64,000 bases of DNA from Oceanobacillus rekensis (GTDB lineage Bacteria > Bacillota > Bacilli > Bacillales > Amphibacillaceae). Below the pieces are notes generated by a model. The model worked only from the letters and a program-made list of their open reading frames with translations. It searched no databases and had not been told where the DNA came from. The DNA is taken from the NCBI RefSeq assembly GCF_002153375.1, contig NZ_MTBQ01000002.1, positions 560,223 through 624,222 on the forward strand, given 5' to 3'. The translations under genes and the position numbers were made by a program. Below, in pieces: positions 45,439 to 54,736 of this stretch (within the stretch, counting starts at the first letter, position 1; each line of letters begins with the position of its first letter).

Positions 45439-46293
45439 ATAAATAAATCGATTAAACAGCGAATTCAGGATAACTATGCGAATCTATCAATTGGTCAGAA
45501 ACAGATCGCCACAGAGATCTTGGAGAACAAAGAGAATTATATGTATTATAGTATTTCAAGTATGAGTAAGGAATTAGCCATTTCAATGGCGAGCTTATCT
45601 CGATTTGTGAAAAAGCTAGGGTATAAGAATTACGCAGAATTTAAAAAAGAACTATCGAATGAAATGCTTATGAATCTAGATCCTAACATTAAAATGCAAT
45701 CTAATCTTAATAAACTCGATGAAAATAACGAATCGATTGAGAGTCAAATCATCAAAGATATTGATACGATGTCTAAGTTCATCCAGAAGATTGACTATGA
45801 AGAAATAAATAAGGCTATTACTGAAATAGCAAAAGCTAAGAATATCGTCCTAATGGGATTAGGCATGTCGAAATCATTAGTTTATTTCCTCGATTTTAGA
45901 TTGAAAAGGATGGGGATTAAGACAAAAATAATGATTAGTGGTGGAGCAGAGTTTATTGAGGACTTAACGACGATCAGAAAAGACGATTTGATTATCACAG
46001 TAAGCTTTAAAAGGGAATACAAAGAGCTTTTACTTGCATTGAATTATGCGAATAAATTTAACATACGAACGATCTCGATAACAGAGGATTTAAAGGGAAG
46101 GGTTGCGAAGAATGCAGATATTATATTGGAGGTCAAACGAGGCTCCTATGAAGATTTGAATTCGTTAGCATTACCTGTTTCATTTTGTAATGCGCTGTTA
46201 TTAAAAGTCGCCCATTTACAAAAGGAAGAAATATACAGTCACATGGATGTTTTAAGTGACATCAACAAAGAATATTTTGAATCGGAGGAGTAA
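45439..46293 (+). CDS. RpiR-family transcriptional regulator (start codon damaged or non-canonical)
   Basis: The RpiR homology begins well before any ATG, GTG or TTG. In-frame codons from 45439 read INKSIKQRIQDNY, then ANLSIGQKQIATEIL, the usual first helix of the HTH_6 domain. The first in-frame TTG (45520) would cut this off. AGGGGGG (45425-45431) is correctly spaced for ATG 45435, but a single extra T after that ATG puts it out of frame; without it the protein would start M-INKSIKQ. The rest is normal: HTH to about 77, SIS sugar-phosphate domain about 120-250 (NIVLMGLGMSKSLVY, ISGGAEFIEDLTTI). It likely controls the transporter operon that follows 4 nt later. Confidence 0.75.
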   Translation: MNKSIKQRIQDNYANLSIGQKQIATEILENKENYMYYSISSMSKELAISMASLSRFVKKLGYKNYAEFKKELSNEMLMNLDPNIKMQSNLNKLDENNESIESQIIKDIDTMSKFIQKIDYEEINKAITEIAKAKNIVLMGLGMSKSLVYFLDFRLKRMGIKTKIMISGGAEFIEDLTTIRKDDLIITVSFKREYKELLLALNYANKFNIRTISITEDLKGRVAKNADIILEVKRGSYEDLNSLALPVSFCNALLLKVAHLQKEEIYSHMDVLSDINKEYFESEE

Positions 46294-46297
46294 TAAA

Positions 46298-47242
46298 GTG
46301 AAGAAATTATCTACTATTTTTATCGTGTTAATGGTTATGTCGTTATTGTTTCTTGCAGCATGTGGGAATGAAACAGAAGGTTCAGATGAAGATAACACAT
46401 CATCTGCTGCAAATGAAGGAACAGAAACAAATCAAGCTGAAGAGGTGGACAAGTCGGATTGGCCTGAAACACTTCGCTTCGCTGCTACTGGGATTGAAGG
46501 ACTTGAACAATTACAAGTAGAATTTGAGCCTTTCCGTGATAAGTTGGAAGAGGTTCTTGATATAGAAGTAGAATTCTTTGCTTTATCTAATCGGACTACT
46601 GCTATTACTGCACTCGAATATGATCAAGTAGATGTTGTCATGTCTGGAGGGGCAGAATATGTTCTCATGCGAGCTGCAGATGAGAATACAAAGCCAGTTG
46701 CTGCTTTGACACGTCCGGGGTACCTTCCATTAATCATTGCTCATGAAGATAGTGGTATTGAAAAAATTGAGGATTTGAAAGGAAAATCAATTGCGATGGA
46801 TGACGTTGGTTCAACAAGTGCTTATTTAATGCCAAGTAAAATGTTAGTAGATGCTGGTTTTGATTTAGATAAAGATATTAAGATTCAGATGTTGGGAGAT
46901 TCAATGGATGCAGCATTTATTGCTGGGGAAACAGACGCATTAGCAATTACGCAACTTAACTATGAGGAGTTAGTTGCAGAACAAGGGGAAGGAAAGTATA
47001 AGGTTGTGGCTGAAGGTGGTTCTCTGCCAAATGACTTAATTGTCGCATCACCTCATCTACCAGAATCATTCTTCGAACATATGCAGGATGTATTTATTGG
47101 AAATGGAGAAAGCTTACTTGAGCAAATTTTAATTACAGGTGAGAATGATAAATTTTCAGAATCTGAGTTTGTCATCGCTGAAGATAGTGATTACGATGAA
47201 CTGCGCGAAGCATATGAATTTCTAGGTGTTGACTACGAATAA
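46298..47242 (+). CDS. PhnD-type substrate-binding lipoprotein
   Basis: GTG 46298 after CGGAGGAG gives 314 residues with a signal peptide and lipobox LLFLAAC, then an acidic linker. The body is the phosphate/phosphite/phosphonate-binding fold: LRFAATGIEGLEQLQVEFEP, a SNRTTAITALEYDQVDVVMSGG segment, VAALTRPGYLPLIIAHEDSG, KGKSIAMDDVGSTSAYLMPS (anion-binding Ser/Thr loop) and GDSMDAAFIAGETDALAITQ. It should capture an anionic ligand for the PhnC/PhnE pair downstream. The usual PhnD motif for phosphonate (tyrosines/His) cannot be judged, so the ligand is open. A hairpin follows. Confidence 0.85.
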   Translation: MKKLSTIFIVLMVMSLLFLAACGNETEGSDEDNTSSAANEGTETNQAEEVDKSDWPETLRFAATGIEGLEQLQVEFEPFRDKLEEVLDIEVEFFALSNRTTAITALEYDQVDVVMSGGAEYVLMRAADENTKPVAALTRPGYLPLIIAHEDSGIEKIEDLKGKSIAMDDVGSTSAYLMPSKMLVDAGFDLDKDIKIQMLGDSMDAAFIAGETDALAITQLNYEELVAEQGEGKYKVVAEGGSLPNDLIVASPHLPESFFEHMQDVFIGNGESLLEQILITGENDKFSESEFVIAEDSDYDELREAYEFLGVDYE

Positions 47243-47280
47243 AAGGATTATAGATAATTCATGCAATAGATTTATCTAAC

Positions 47281-47318
47281 ATTCAGTGGGATCTTCCTCC
47301 CACTGAATGAATTTTTAT
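47281..47318 (+). terminator. Intra-operon hairpin after the substrate-binding gene
   Basis: ATTCAGTGGGA (47281-47291) and TCCCACTGAAT (47298-47308) form an 11-bp stem with loop TCTTCC, then GAATTTTTAT. It may partly terminate transcription or protect the 3' end of the lipoprotein mRNA, giving more binding protein than permease, as in many ABC operons. Confidence 0.65.
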
Positions 47319-47367
47319 AATAGTAAGTGTCAAGAACTTTCATTTTTTGGATAGAAGGGATTAATAT

Positions 47368-48204
47368 ATGTTTACAGTTGGAACGTCATCAGATGTACTT
47401 AGAAATTTAACTTTACAAGAAGCAATCGAATTAGTTAGTAAGACAGGATTTGATGTAATTGAATTATGGATGGGACATATTACGAGTAGTCCGTTAAGCA
47501 TCGATGAAATTAGAACATTATTAAAGCACAATAATCTGTTGTATCAAATTCATGCAGACGTACGGGATGTTAACCTTACATCGATCAATACAGGAATTCG
47601 TAGAGAATCCATTAGGCAAACACTAGGAACAATTGAATTTGCAAAGGAGCTTGGTGCAGAGCTCATTATCCTGCACCCTGGCAGAATGTCTTCTACAAAG
47701 GATAAGCCGGAAGACATGTGGCCCATACAGATTGAGGTTTTTAAGGAAATTGCAACCTACGGTGAGCAATTAGGAATCAAAATTGGATTGGAAAATATGG
47801 AAAAACGGCCAAAAGAATTTGTCATGACAAACGAAGCGATTCATCGACTGATAAATGAGGTGAATAATCCTTATCTTGGTATGACTTTAGATTTGGCGCA
47901 CTGTCATAGCTTAGGGGATGTAAGTACATATGTGAAATCTATAAATGTACCGATTTACAATGTTCACATTAGCCAAGCTTCTAAGGGAAAAATGCATCTT
48001 CCATTTAGCACAACGAAGGAAGATCGTGTTCATTTTGAAAATGTTTTACCCCTTTTATATGAGAAATATGATGGGGTATTAGTAAATGAATCTTATGAGC
48101 ATGGAAACGAAGTGGCTACGTTAATTGATGCGCATTATTCTATTAATAAGTTAATTCATACATTTCAAGAAAAGACATCACAAGATCCGTTCAATACGAA
48201 TTAA
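47368..48204 (+). CDS. Sugar phosphate isomerase/epimerase-like TIM-barrel protein
   Basis: A 278-residue AP-endonuclease-2/xylose-isomerase-like barrel. Putative metal and catalytic residues are spread along the strands: FDVIELWMGH, QIHADVRDVNL, LIILHPGRMSS, IGLENMEKRPKEF (Glu), LGMTLDLAHCHSLGD (Asp/His), YNVHISQASKGKMHLPF (His), and VNESYEH (Glu). Such proteins isomerise or epimerise sugars, inosose or their phosphates. ATG 47368 follows a weak GGATAGAAGGG. Being inserted between the binding protein and ATPase genes of one importer, it probably processes the imported compound. Confidence 0.8.
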   Translation: MFTVGTSSDVLRNLTLQEAIELVSKTGFDVIELWMGHITSSPLSIDEIRTLLKHNNLLYQIHADVRDVNLTSINTGIRRESIRQTLGTIEFAKELGAELIILHPGRMSSTKDKPEDMWPIQIEVFKEIATYGEQLGIKIGLENMEKRPKEFVMTNEAIHRLINEVNNPYLGMTLDLAHCHSLGDVSTYVKSINVPIYNVHISQASKGKMHLPFSTTKEDRVHFENVLPLLYEKYDGVLVNESYEHGNEVATLIDAHYSINKLIHTFQEKTSQDPFNTN

Positions 48205-48218
48205 TTTTGGAGGTTAAT

Positions 48219-48995
48219 ATGATTTCGTTAGAAGTAAAGAATTTGACAAAAGTTTATCCGGGAGCAACAAAAGCCTTAGATGATGTAAGCTTCCAGGTGA
48301 ATCCTGGGGAGGGCGTCGTACTATTGGGTCACAATGGATCAGGGAAGTCAACGCTTTTTCGTTGCATCACAGGATTTGAAAAGCCTACATCAGGTAGTAT
48401 TGTTATTGATGATACGGACATTACGAAGCTGTCGAGAAACAAATTAAGACCTATTCGTAAAAAGGTAGGGATGGTCTTTCAAAACTTTAATTTAACATAT
48501 AATTTGAGTGTGTTTCAAAATGTTCTTTTTGGTGCATTAGGCCATTCCAAAACCGCGTTTCATACCTTTGCGCCATTCGCTTCACAACAATTAAGAGAAA
48601 AGGCAATGGCTTGTTTGGAAAGAGTTGGGCTTGCACATCTTGCAGACCGTCGTGCAGACCGATTATCTGGTGGGCAACAACAACGTGTTGCTATCGCACG
48701 CATGCTTATGCAAGATCCCGAAATTGTACTTGCAGATGAACCAATCGCAAGCCTTGATCCAGTAGCAGGTCGTGAAGTAATGGATCTATTATTAGAAATT
48801 GTGCGTGAGCGCGGTTTAGCGGTTATTTGTATTCTTCATCAGATGGATATCGTTTTAGAATATGGTGAAAGAATTATAGCGCTTAATGCAGGGGAAATGG
48901 TTGTAAATGAAAGTATTGAGAAGTTAGATCGTACTTTTCTTGATTCACTCTATGCAAAAGAGGAGTCTACTGAGAAGGAAAGGAAGGTGGAATAA
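48219..48995 (+). CDS. phnC: PhnC-type ABC transporter ATP-binding protein
   Basis: A 258-residue ATPase; ATG 48219 follows TTTGGAGG. Walker A GHNGSGKST (37-45), Q-loop in MVFQNFNLTYNLSVFQNV, signature LSGGQQQR, Walker B IVLADEPIASLDP and the switch His in ILHQMDIVLEYGERII. The insertion LGHSKTAFHTFAPF between Q-loop and signature is typical of PhnC. It drives import with the PhnE-like permease, whose start lies 4 nt beyond its stop. The symbol denotes family, not proven phosphonate specificity. Confidence 0.88.
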   Translation: MISLEVKNLTKVYPGATKALDDVSFQVNPGEGVVLLGHNGSGKSTLFRCITGFEKPTSGSIVIDDTDITKLSRNKLRPIRKKVGMVFQNFNLTYNLSVFQNVLFGALGHSKTAFHTFAPFASQQLREKAMACLERVGLAHLADRRADRLSGGQQQRVAIARMLMQDPEIVLADEPIASLDPVAGREVMDLLLEIVRERGLAVICILHQMDIVLEYGERIIALNAGEMVVNESIEKLDRTFLDSLYAKEESTEKERKVE

Positions 48996-48998
48996 TAG

Positions 48999-49805
48999 AT
49001 GGGAAATAACAATGAAAACCTGAATAAAAACATGCCAGCACGATTCAGAAGTCCATCTATTGTAACTTGGCTTTGCTGGGTTATTTTCATTGCCTTTATT
49101 GCAATGGGATTAAACAATGCCAACATTTCCTTTGAACGATTAGGAAGAGGAATACTTAATATCGGAAGTTTTTTAGGGGATGCCTTTCCTCCAGACTTTT
49201 CAAGAATTGGACCAATAACGTTAAGTATCATTGAAACACTAGAAATGGCATTAGTTGGTACGACAATCGGTGTTATTTTAAGTTTGCCGCTTGCATTGCT
49301 CGCTGCAACCAATACAAGTCCGCATCCTGCTATAGGAACGGTAGTAAGAGGGATTATCTTAACATTACGGACAATTCCAGACTTAGTTTTTGCATTGATA
49401 TTTGTTATCTCTATTGGATTAGGACCTTTAGCAGGTATACTTACCATTGCTGTAGATACGATTGGCTTTTGTGGAAGGTTTTTCTCAGAACGAATTGAAG
49501 AGATAGATAAAGGACCTGTTCAAGCATTGGAGTCAACTGGAGCATCCCGTTTAGGGGTCATTTCTGGTTCCATTATTCCTATGGGCTTTCCGTCTTTTGT
49601 AGGAACAAGCTTATTTGCAGCAGAGAAATCGATTCGAGGAGCTGCTGTATTAGGATTAGTTGGGGCTGGCGGAATTGGTGTGGAGCTGAATACTGCTATG
49701 TCATTACGAAATTTTGATCAGGCGTTAATGATCATTATTTTTATTCTAATTGTTGTCCTCATATTTGAAAAAATTTCATCTGCAATTAGGAAAAAAGTAA
49801 TCTAG
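48999..49805 (+). CDS. phnE: PhnE-type ABC transporter permease
   Basis: A 268-residue permease with six membrane helices: first helix about 18-36, LSIIETLEMALVGTTIGVILSLPLALLAA (about 72-100), and the EAA loop IEEIDKGPVQALESTGASRLGVISGSIIPMGFPSF that contacts PhnC. The final helix MIIIFILIVVLIFEKISSAIRKK is family-typical. The overlapping weak site GGAAGGTGG sits in the end of phnC. It is the last gene of this operon, followed by a terminator. Confidence 0.87.
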   Translation: MGNNNENLNKNMPARFRSPSIVTWLCWVIFIAFIAMGLNNANISFERLGRGILNIGSFLGDAFPPDFSRIGPITLSIIETLEMALVGTTIGVILSLPLALLAATNTSPHPAIGTVVRGIILTLRTIPDLVFALIFVISIGLGPLAGILTIAVDTIGFCGRFFSERIEEIDKGPVQALESTGASRLGVISGSIIPMGFPSFVGTSLFAAEKSIRGAAVLGLVGAGGIGVELNTAMSLRNFDQALMIIIFILIVVLIFEKISSAIRKKVI

Positions 49806-49848
49806 AGTGAAACTTCATTCCGAAATTCATCTCCACTTCTAAGCGTTA

Positions 49849-49890
49849 AACCCTTGTCACAACAATGTTTGTGGTAGGGGTTATTTTTTT
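49849..49890 (+). terminator. Terminator at the end of the Phn-like operon
   Basis: AACCCTTGTCACA pairs imperfectly with TGTGGTAGGGGTT, followed by seven T. The sequence closely resembles the suf terminator at 43450-43496 (about nine bases in ten the same over 40 nt). Confidence 0.85.
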
Positions 49891-49978
49891 GGTGAGTTAT
49901 CGTGATAGTAATGAATAGTGGACATTAGATCAAATTCACAGTTAAAAGCATAACGAGGCCCATTACATATTAGGAGAA

Positions 49979-50028
49979 AGTAGTTAGAGAAGAGGGAAAA
50001 ATAGTTTTGCCTCTTCTCTTTAACTACT
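49979..50028 (-). terminator. Probable terminator of the yitJ-metE operon
   Basis: AGTAGTTAGAGAAGAGG (49979-49995) and CCTCTTCTCTTTAACTACT (50010-50028) form a long stem with one bulge in the minus-strand transcript beyond metE. The trailing U-tract is poor (CTTTCTCC), so efficiency is uncertain. Confidence 0.6.
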
Positions 50029-50096
50029 TCGATAATCTCACCATCACCATTAAAAGTTAAAGTGTATGATCAATAACTACAAGTAACATCTTTACT

Positions 50097-52391
50097 TTAT
50101 TGCTTTTGATAGGTTAATTGTTCCTTACGTATTTCTTTAGCAGCTTGAATCATTGCTTTTAATGCCCCAATTGTTTCAGCTTCACTTCTTGTTTTTAACC
50201 CACAATCAGGATTGATCCAGAATTGTTCTTTGGGTATGGTCTTTAATGCGCGGTTGATATTTTGTTTGATTTCTTCTTTATCTGGAACACGCGGACTGTG
50301 AATGTCATACACACCAAGGCCGATTTCTTTTTCATACGTATTTTCTTCAAAAGTAGAAATGATTTCACCATGACTTCGGGATGTTTCGATCGAAATCACA
50401 TCTGCATCTAATCCATCAATCGCATCATAGATATGGTTGAATTCCGAATAACACATATGTGTATGGATTTGCGTTTGATTCTCTACGGATGATGTTGCTA
50501 ATCGGAATGCGTATACAGCAGCATCTAAATATTCTTTCCATTTATTTTCGTCCAGTGGAAGTCCTTCTCGTAATGCAGGCTCATCTACTTGAATAATTTT
50601 AATACCATTTTCTTCAAGAGCTTCGACTTCTTGTCTGAGAGCTAAAGCAATCTGATTTTGCACCGTATATCTTGAAACATCATCATGGGCAAATGACCAG
50701 TTTAAAATCGTGACAGGACCTGTTAGCATTCCTTTGACAGGTTTCTCTGTTAAGCTTTGAGCAAAAACACTTTCCTTTACTGTCATCGGTTGATCCAATG
50801 AAACATCCCCAAAGATCAATGGTGGTTTGACACAGCGTGAACCATAGGACTGAACCCAGCCGTATTCGGTGACGCCAAATCCATTCAGTTTTTCACCGAA
50901 ATATTCAACCATATCTGTTCGTTCGAATTCACCATGTACAAGAACATCAAGGCCAAGTTCCTCTTGGATCTTTATCCACTTTTCAATATTATCTTTAACA
51001 AACTGTTCGTATTGATTATTTGTAATTTCACCTTTACGCCATTTTGTTCTTGTTTTTCTTATTTCCGCTGTTTGTGGTAAGCTACCAATCGTCGTTGTAG
51101 GCAGTACTGGTAAATCCAATTCATGACGCTGTTTTTTGATGCGCTCGTTAAACGATAGAGAGCGGGTTGCGTCAGATGCATCTAATTTATTGATAGCAGC
51201 TTGTACTTGGGTATTATTTCGATGCGTTGATTTGGAAAAACTAGCTAGTGCTTCTTTATTCGCTTCTAGTTCCGTTTGAATAGCGTCTTTTCCGGAACGA
51301 AGCCCTTTCGTAAGCAAGACAATTTCCTCAATCTTCTCATCTGCAAAAGCTAACCCATCTTTCACATGAGCATCCAGTTTTTCTTCAGATTTTGTTGTTA
51401 CTGGAACATGTAATAAGGAAGAAGATGGCTGGATTATTAATTGGTCACTCTTACTATATTGTTGAATAATTTTTAATTGGTCAATTTTATCTTCTAAGTT
51501 CGCCCGCCATACATTTCGTCCATTGATTACCCCAGCTGCAAGTACTTTATCTTCAGGGAAGCCGTTTTGCTTGATTAGTTCCAATGAATCGCCAAAAACA
51601 AAGTCAATTCCAATTGCATGTACAGGGAACTCAACGATCTCTTTATAATGAATAATATGTTCAAAATAGGTTTGTATTATAAGTTTCAGATTTGGTGCAG
51701 CATGATTAAATTGTTCATATACTTGCTTTGCTTCTTGGATGACTTCCTTGGATACATTCGTACCGAAAATAGGCTCGTCGATTTGTACCCATGATGCTCC
51801 TGCTTCTTCAAGTTCTTTTAGTATTTGGATATATAAAGGAATAAATGCTTGTAACCGTGTTGAAAAGTCCTTTTGATCATACCCCTTTGATAATTTTAGG
51901 TATGTAATGGGACCTAATATAACTGGCTTTCCATCAATACCTAGCTTTTCTTTTGCTTCTTTATAAAATGCAAGTGGGCGATTTTCCGTTAATGTTGGCT
52001 TCTGATCTTCAAGTTCAGGAACAATATAGTGATAGTTCGTATTAAACCATTTCGTCATTTCAGATGCAACTGCATCTTTTGTTCCACGAGCAATCCCAAA
52101 GTACATTTCTAGATCAACTTTTCCACCTTTATAATTAAAACGGTCTGGAATAATTCCAAACATTGCAGATGTATCCAGGACATGATCATATAGGGAAAAA
52201 TCACCAACTGGTATTAAGTCAACTCCAAGTTCTTTTTGCTTCTTCAAGTTTGATAGTCTGATTGCATACGTTTGTTCGATTAATTCTTTTTCGGAAATTT
52301 GTTTGTTCCAATAACTTTCCAAAGATCGTTTCCATTCTCTCTTCTCACCAATTCGTGGATAACCTAAATTTGAGCTGATTACGTTTGTCAT
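50097..52391 (-). CDS. metE: Cobalamin-independent methionine synthase MetE
   Basis: A 764-residue enzyme with two related barrels. The N-terminal half begins [21 protein letters not shown], which binds folate. The catalytic C-terminal half has [29 protein letters not shown], and the zinc ligands in THMCYSEF (His, Cys), ETSRSH (Glu) and NPDCGLKTR (Cys). It transfers the methyl group from 5-methyl-tetrahydrofolate-Glu3 to homocysteine. GGAGGAAATATA precedes the ATG. It lies 46 nt after yitJ and is co-transcribed with it. Confidence 0.96.
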   Translation of the reverse strand: MTNVISSNLGYPRIGEKREWKRSLESYWNKQISEKELIEQTYAIRLSNLKKQKELGVDLIPVGDFSLYDHVLDTSAMFGIIPDRFNYKGGKVDLEMYFGIARGTKDAVASEMTKWFNTNYHYIVPELEDQKPTLTENRPLAFYKEAKEKLGIDGKPVILGPITYLKLSKGYDQKDFSTRLQAFIPLYIQILKELEEAGASWVQIDEPIFGTNVSKEVIQEAKQVYEQFNHAAPNLKLIIQTYFEHIIHYKEIVEFPVHAIGIDFVFGDSLELIKQNGFPEDKVLAAGVINGRNVWRANLEDKIDQLKIIQQYSKSDQLIIQPSSSLLHVPVTTKSEEKLDAHVKDGLAFADEKIEEIVLLTKGLRSGKDAIQTELEANKEALASFSKSTHRNNTQVQAAINKLDASDATRSLSFNERIKKQRHELDLPVLPTTTIGSLPQTAEIRKTRTKWRKGEITNNQYEQFVKDNIEKWIKIQEELGLDVLVHGEFERTDMVEYFGEKLNGFGVTEYGWVQSYGSRCVKPPLIFGDVSLDQPMTVKESVFAQSLTEKPVKGMLTGPVTILNWSFAHDDVSRYTVQNQIALALRQEVEALEENGIKIIQVDEPALREGLPLDENKWKEYLDAAVYAFRLATSSVENQTQIHTHMCYSEFNHIYDAIDGLDADVISIETSRSHGEIISTFEENTYEKEIGLGVYDIHSPRVPDKEEIKQNINRALKTIPKEQFWINPDCGLKTRSEAETIGALKAMIQAAKEIRKEQLTYQKQ

Positions 52392-52437
52392 TATATTTCC
52401 TCCTAATTTTTTTTTACTTAATCTAGATAAGCATCAT

Positions 52438-54303
52438 TTACAGACTGTGCTCGGTAGTGGACAACACCTCTTCAACATGATTCAGTTGTACTTTTTTCTG
52501 TATATATTCAACTAGTTGAATAATCATCTCATAACGCATGAACGGTGTGATTAGATAAATACCATTGAAATTATCCAATGCTGTATCAATTAATGTTTTT
52601 GCAATTTTAATCCCTTTTTCAATCGATAATTGTTTATCCGAAGCAACTAAACGCATTTCTTCTCTTACATTGTCGGTTAACTTGATGCCTGGTACTTCAT
52701 TATGAAGAAATTCTGCATTTCTTGTTGACGTGAGTGGCATAATTCCTACAAAGATAGGTGTATCAATATGCTTTGTTGCCTCACGTAATTGAATAATCTT
52801 TTCTGGACTATAAATTGGTTGTGTAAGAAAATAATCTGCACCACAGTCGATTTTCTTCTCCATTCGCTCTACCGCTTTATCAAGTCGGGCAACATTCGGA
52901 TTAAAGGCAGCACCAACTTGAAAGGAGGTTTGCTGTCTTAACGACTTTCCGGAAAAAGAAATTCCATTATTGAATTGCTTGATTAATTTTATCAATTCAA
53001 ATGATGTAACATCAAAAACAGAAGTTGCACCTGGAAAGTCGCCAATTTTCGTCGGATCACCAGTAATTGCTAGAATTTCATGAATGCCTAATGTGTGCAG
53101 TCCCATTAGATGAGATTGTAGACCAATCAAATTTCGATCCCGGCAAGTTAAATGTACAAGTGGTCTGATCCCAACCTCTTGTTTAATTTTTTCAGCGATT
53201 GCGATATTACTTATTCTTGGTGTTGCAAGTGAATTATCAGCCAATGTAATTGCGTCGACTCCGGTTTTTTTTAATGCTTTAACAGCCTCTATATAATCTT
53301 CTGTCTCTAGGTGTTTCGGTGCATCGAGTTCAACAATAATGGAAGGTCTCTTTTTCACAATATCAAGTAAAGGGGTTTTAGGTTGAGTATTGTTCGCTTT
53401 GACTTGAATTGGCCGTGGCTTTTTTACAATTTTCTTTTCTGTTAATGGTTTTAAATCGCGTACCCCATGTGCTAAAGCTTTTATATGTTCAGGTGTTGTG
53501 CCACAGCATCCACCGAGTAATCGAACCCCTTCATTGCGAAATTCTTGTGCACAACGAATGAAATAGTCTGGTTCATTTTCATAGATTAGTTTTCCTTCAT
53601 GATAAGCCGGTAAACTAGCATTCGGATATGCTGCTAGGAATGAATTTTCTGGTAAGGGAACATCCTTAAACGATTTCAGCATATGGAAGGGACCCAAATG
53701 GCAATTGACTCCAACAACATCGGCACCAGTGTCTTCCAACCTTTGGAGTGCTTCGGTTAAGTGGATGCCATTTTCAAGAATACCTGGCTCATGCATGGAT
53801 ACATTGGCGATGATTGGTATGTTTGTTTCTTCTCTTGCAATTTCTAACACTGTTGTTAATTCATCCAAGTTGTAATATGTTTCTAACATTAGACCATCCA
53901 CATTTTCTAAAAGTAAACAATACAACTGCTCTCTGAAACTTCTTTTTACTTCTTCATTTGTCGCCTGTGATGCTTGTGTTCCATGAATACCACCAATCGT
54001 ACCAAGAACGAATGCATCATTGTTGGCGGCTTTCTTCGCTATTTTTACTGCTTGCGTATTTATTTTTTTCACTTGATCTTCTAAGCCATATCTTGCAAGT
54101 TTGATATAGTTTGCCCCATACGTATTCGTCTGGATTAAATCTGCTCCAGCATCAATGTAGGATTGATGAATATGTGTGATTTGTTCTTCATGTGTTAGGT
54201 TTAACTCTTCGAAGCAGCGATCAACACCATAGGAATAAAGTAAAGTTCCCATTGCACCATCACCGATTAGGATCCTTCTTTCCAATTCGTCTAATAAATT
54301 CAT
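52438..54303 (-). CDS. yitJ: Bifunctional homocysteine S-methyltransferase/methylenetetrahydrofolate reductase (YitJ)
   Basis: ATG 54303 (622 aa) fits GAAAGGATGAC spacing and the family start MNLLDELERRILIGDGAMGT; a longer in-frame ORF upstream is not credible. The N-terminal homocysteine-methyltransferase barrel (about 1-300) has zinc cysteines in VGVNCHLGP and LGGCCGTTPEHI. The C-terminal MTHFR barrel (about 325-610) has VELDAPKHLETEDY, HLTCRDRN and GADYFLTQPIYSPEKI. It makes the methyl donor and can methylate homocysteine. It is first in yitJ-metE. No S-box is seen in the leader (54304-54736). Confidence 0.94.
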   Translation of the reverse strand: MNLLDELERRILIGDGAMGTLLYSYGVDRCFEELNLTHEEQITHIHQSYIDAGADLIQTNTYGANYIKLARYGLEDQVKKINTQAVKIAKKAANNDAFVLGTIGGIHGTQASQATNEEVKRSFREQLYCLLLENVDGLMLETYYNLDELTTVLEIAREETNIPIIANVSMHEPGILENGIHLTEALQRLEDTGADVVGVNCHLGPFHMLKSFKDVPLPENSFLAAYPNASLPAYHEGKLIYENEPDYFIRCAQEFRNEGVRLLGGCCGTTPEHIKALAHGVRDLKPLTEKKIVKKPRPIQVKANNTQPKTPLLDIVKKRPSIIVELDAPKHLETEDYIEAVKALKKTGVDAITLADNSLATPRISNIAIAEKIKQEVGIRPLVHLTCRDRNLIGLQSHLMGLHTLGIHEILAITGDPTKIGDFPGATSVFDVTSFELIKLIKQFNNGISFSGKSLRQQTSFQVGAAFNPNVARLDKAVERMEKKIDCGADYFLTQPIYSPEKIIQLREATKHIDTPIFVGIMPLTSTRNAEFLHNEVPGIKLTDNVREEMRLVASDKQLSIEKGIKIAKTLIDTALDNFNGIYLITPFMRYEMIIQLVEYIQKKVQLNHVEEVLSTTEHSL

Positions 54304-54550
54304 CCATGTCATCCTTTCATTTGTTTTATAAATACATTTTATTCCGAAGACTATGGTCCAAAATATACTTATGGCAGTTAATCCTCTCCTTTTGTATATC
54401 ATTACTGGTATAATATCTATCCAAATAACGATAAATTTTATAATAGTAAGCTAATAAAGAATGTTCTAATATTTAAAATTGTATATCAAGCTTATCATTG
54501 AAGGATCGCTATAGTATAATACTTAAAATCTTTCACTACCTATAGCTTTT

Positions 54551-54562
54551 AACTATATAGTT
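54551..54562. promoter_or_regulatory. Palindrome AACTATATAGTT in the divergent yitJ/asnO region
   Basis: A perfect 12-nt palindrome lies 250 nt upstream of yitJ and 175 nt upstream of asnO, and it is reminiscent of the TATAGT-type MET-box of MtaR/MetR regulators. Because no S-box precedes yitJ-metE, such a site could provide methionine control. The rest of this 430-nt gap is AT-rich with no gene. Confidence 0.3.
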
Positions 54563-54736
54563 TAATTTCTATATTTTTCGCCTATACTTCGGCATCTATT
54601 TTGGATTTAAAAGAAACATATATATTGGTTTGTATTTCTTTATATATTCCTCTTTTATAGGTGACGGGGGACGTTCATCCTTATTCTTGCATACAATAAG
54701 CCGCGGAATTAGATACCGTGGAGAGGATGAAGTGCA

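Noticed and set aside
45439-49805. Classical phosphonate degradation operon
   Set aside because: There is no C-P lyase, PhnW/PhnX or phosphite dehydrogenase gene; the accompanying genes are RpiR and a sugar-isomerase-like barrel.
54304-54736. S-box riboswitch upstream of yitJ
   Set aside because: None of the blocks seen at 34748-34854 appears on the minus strand in this gap.
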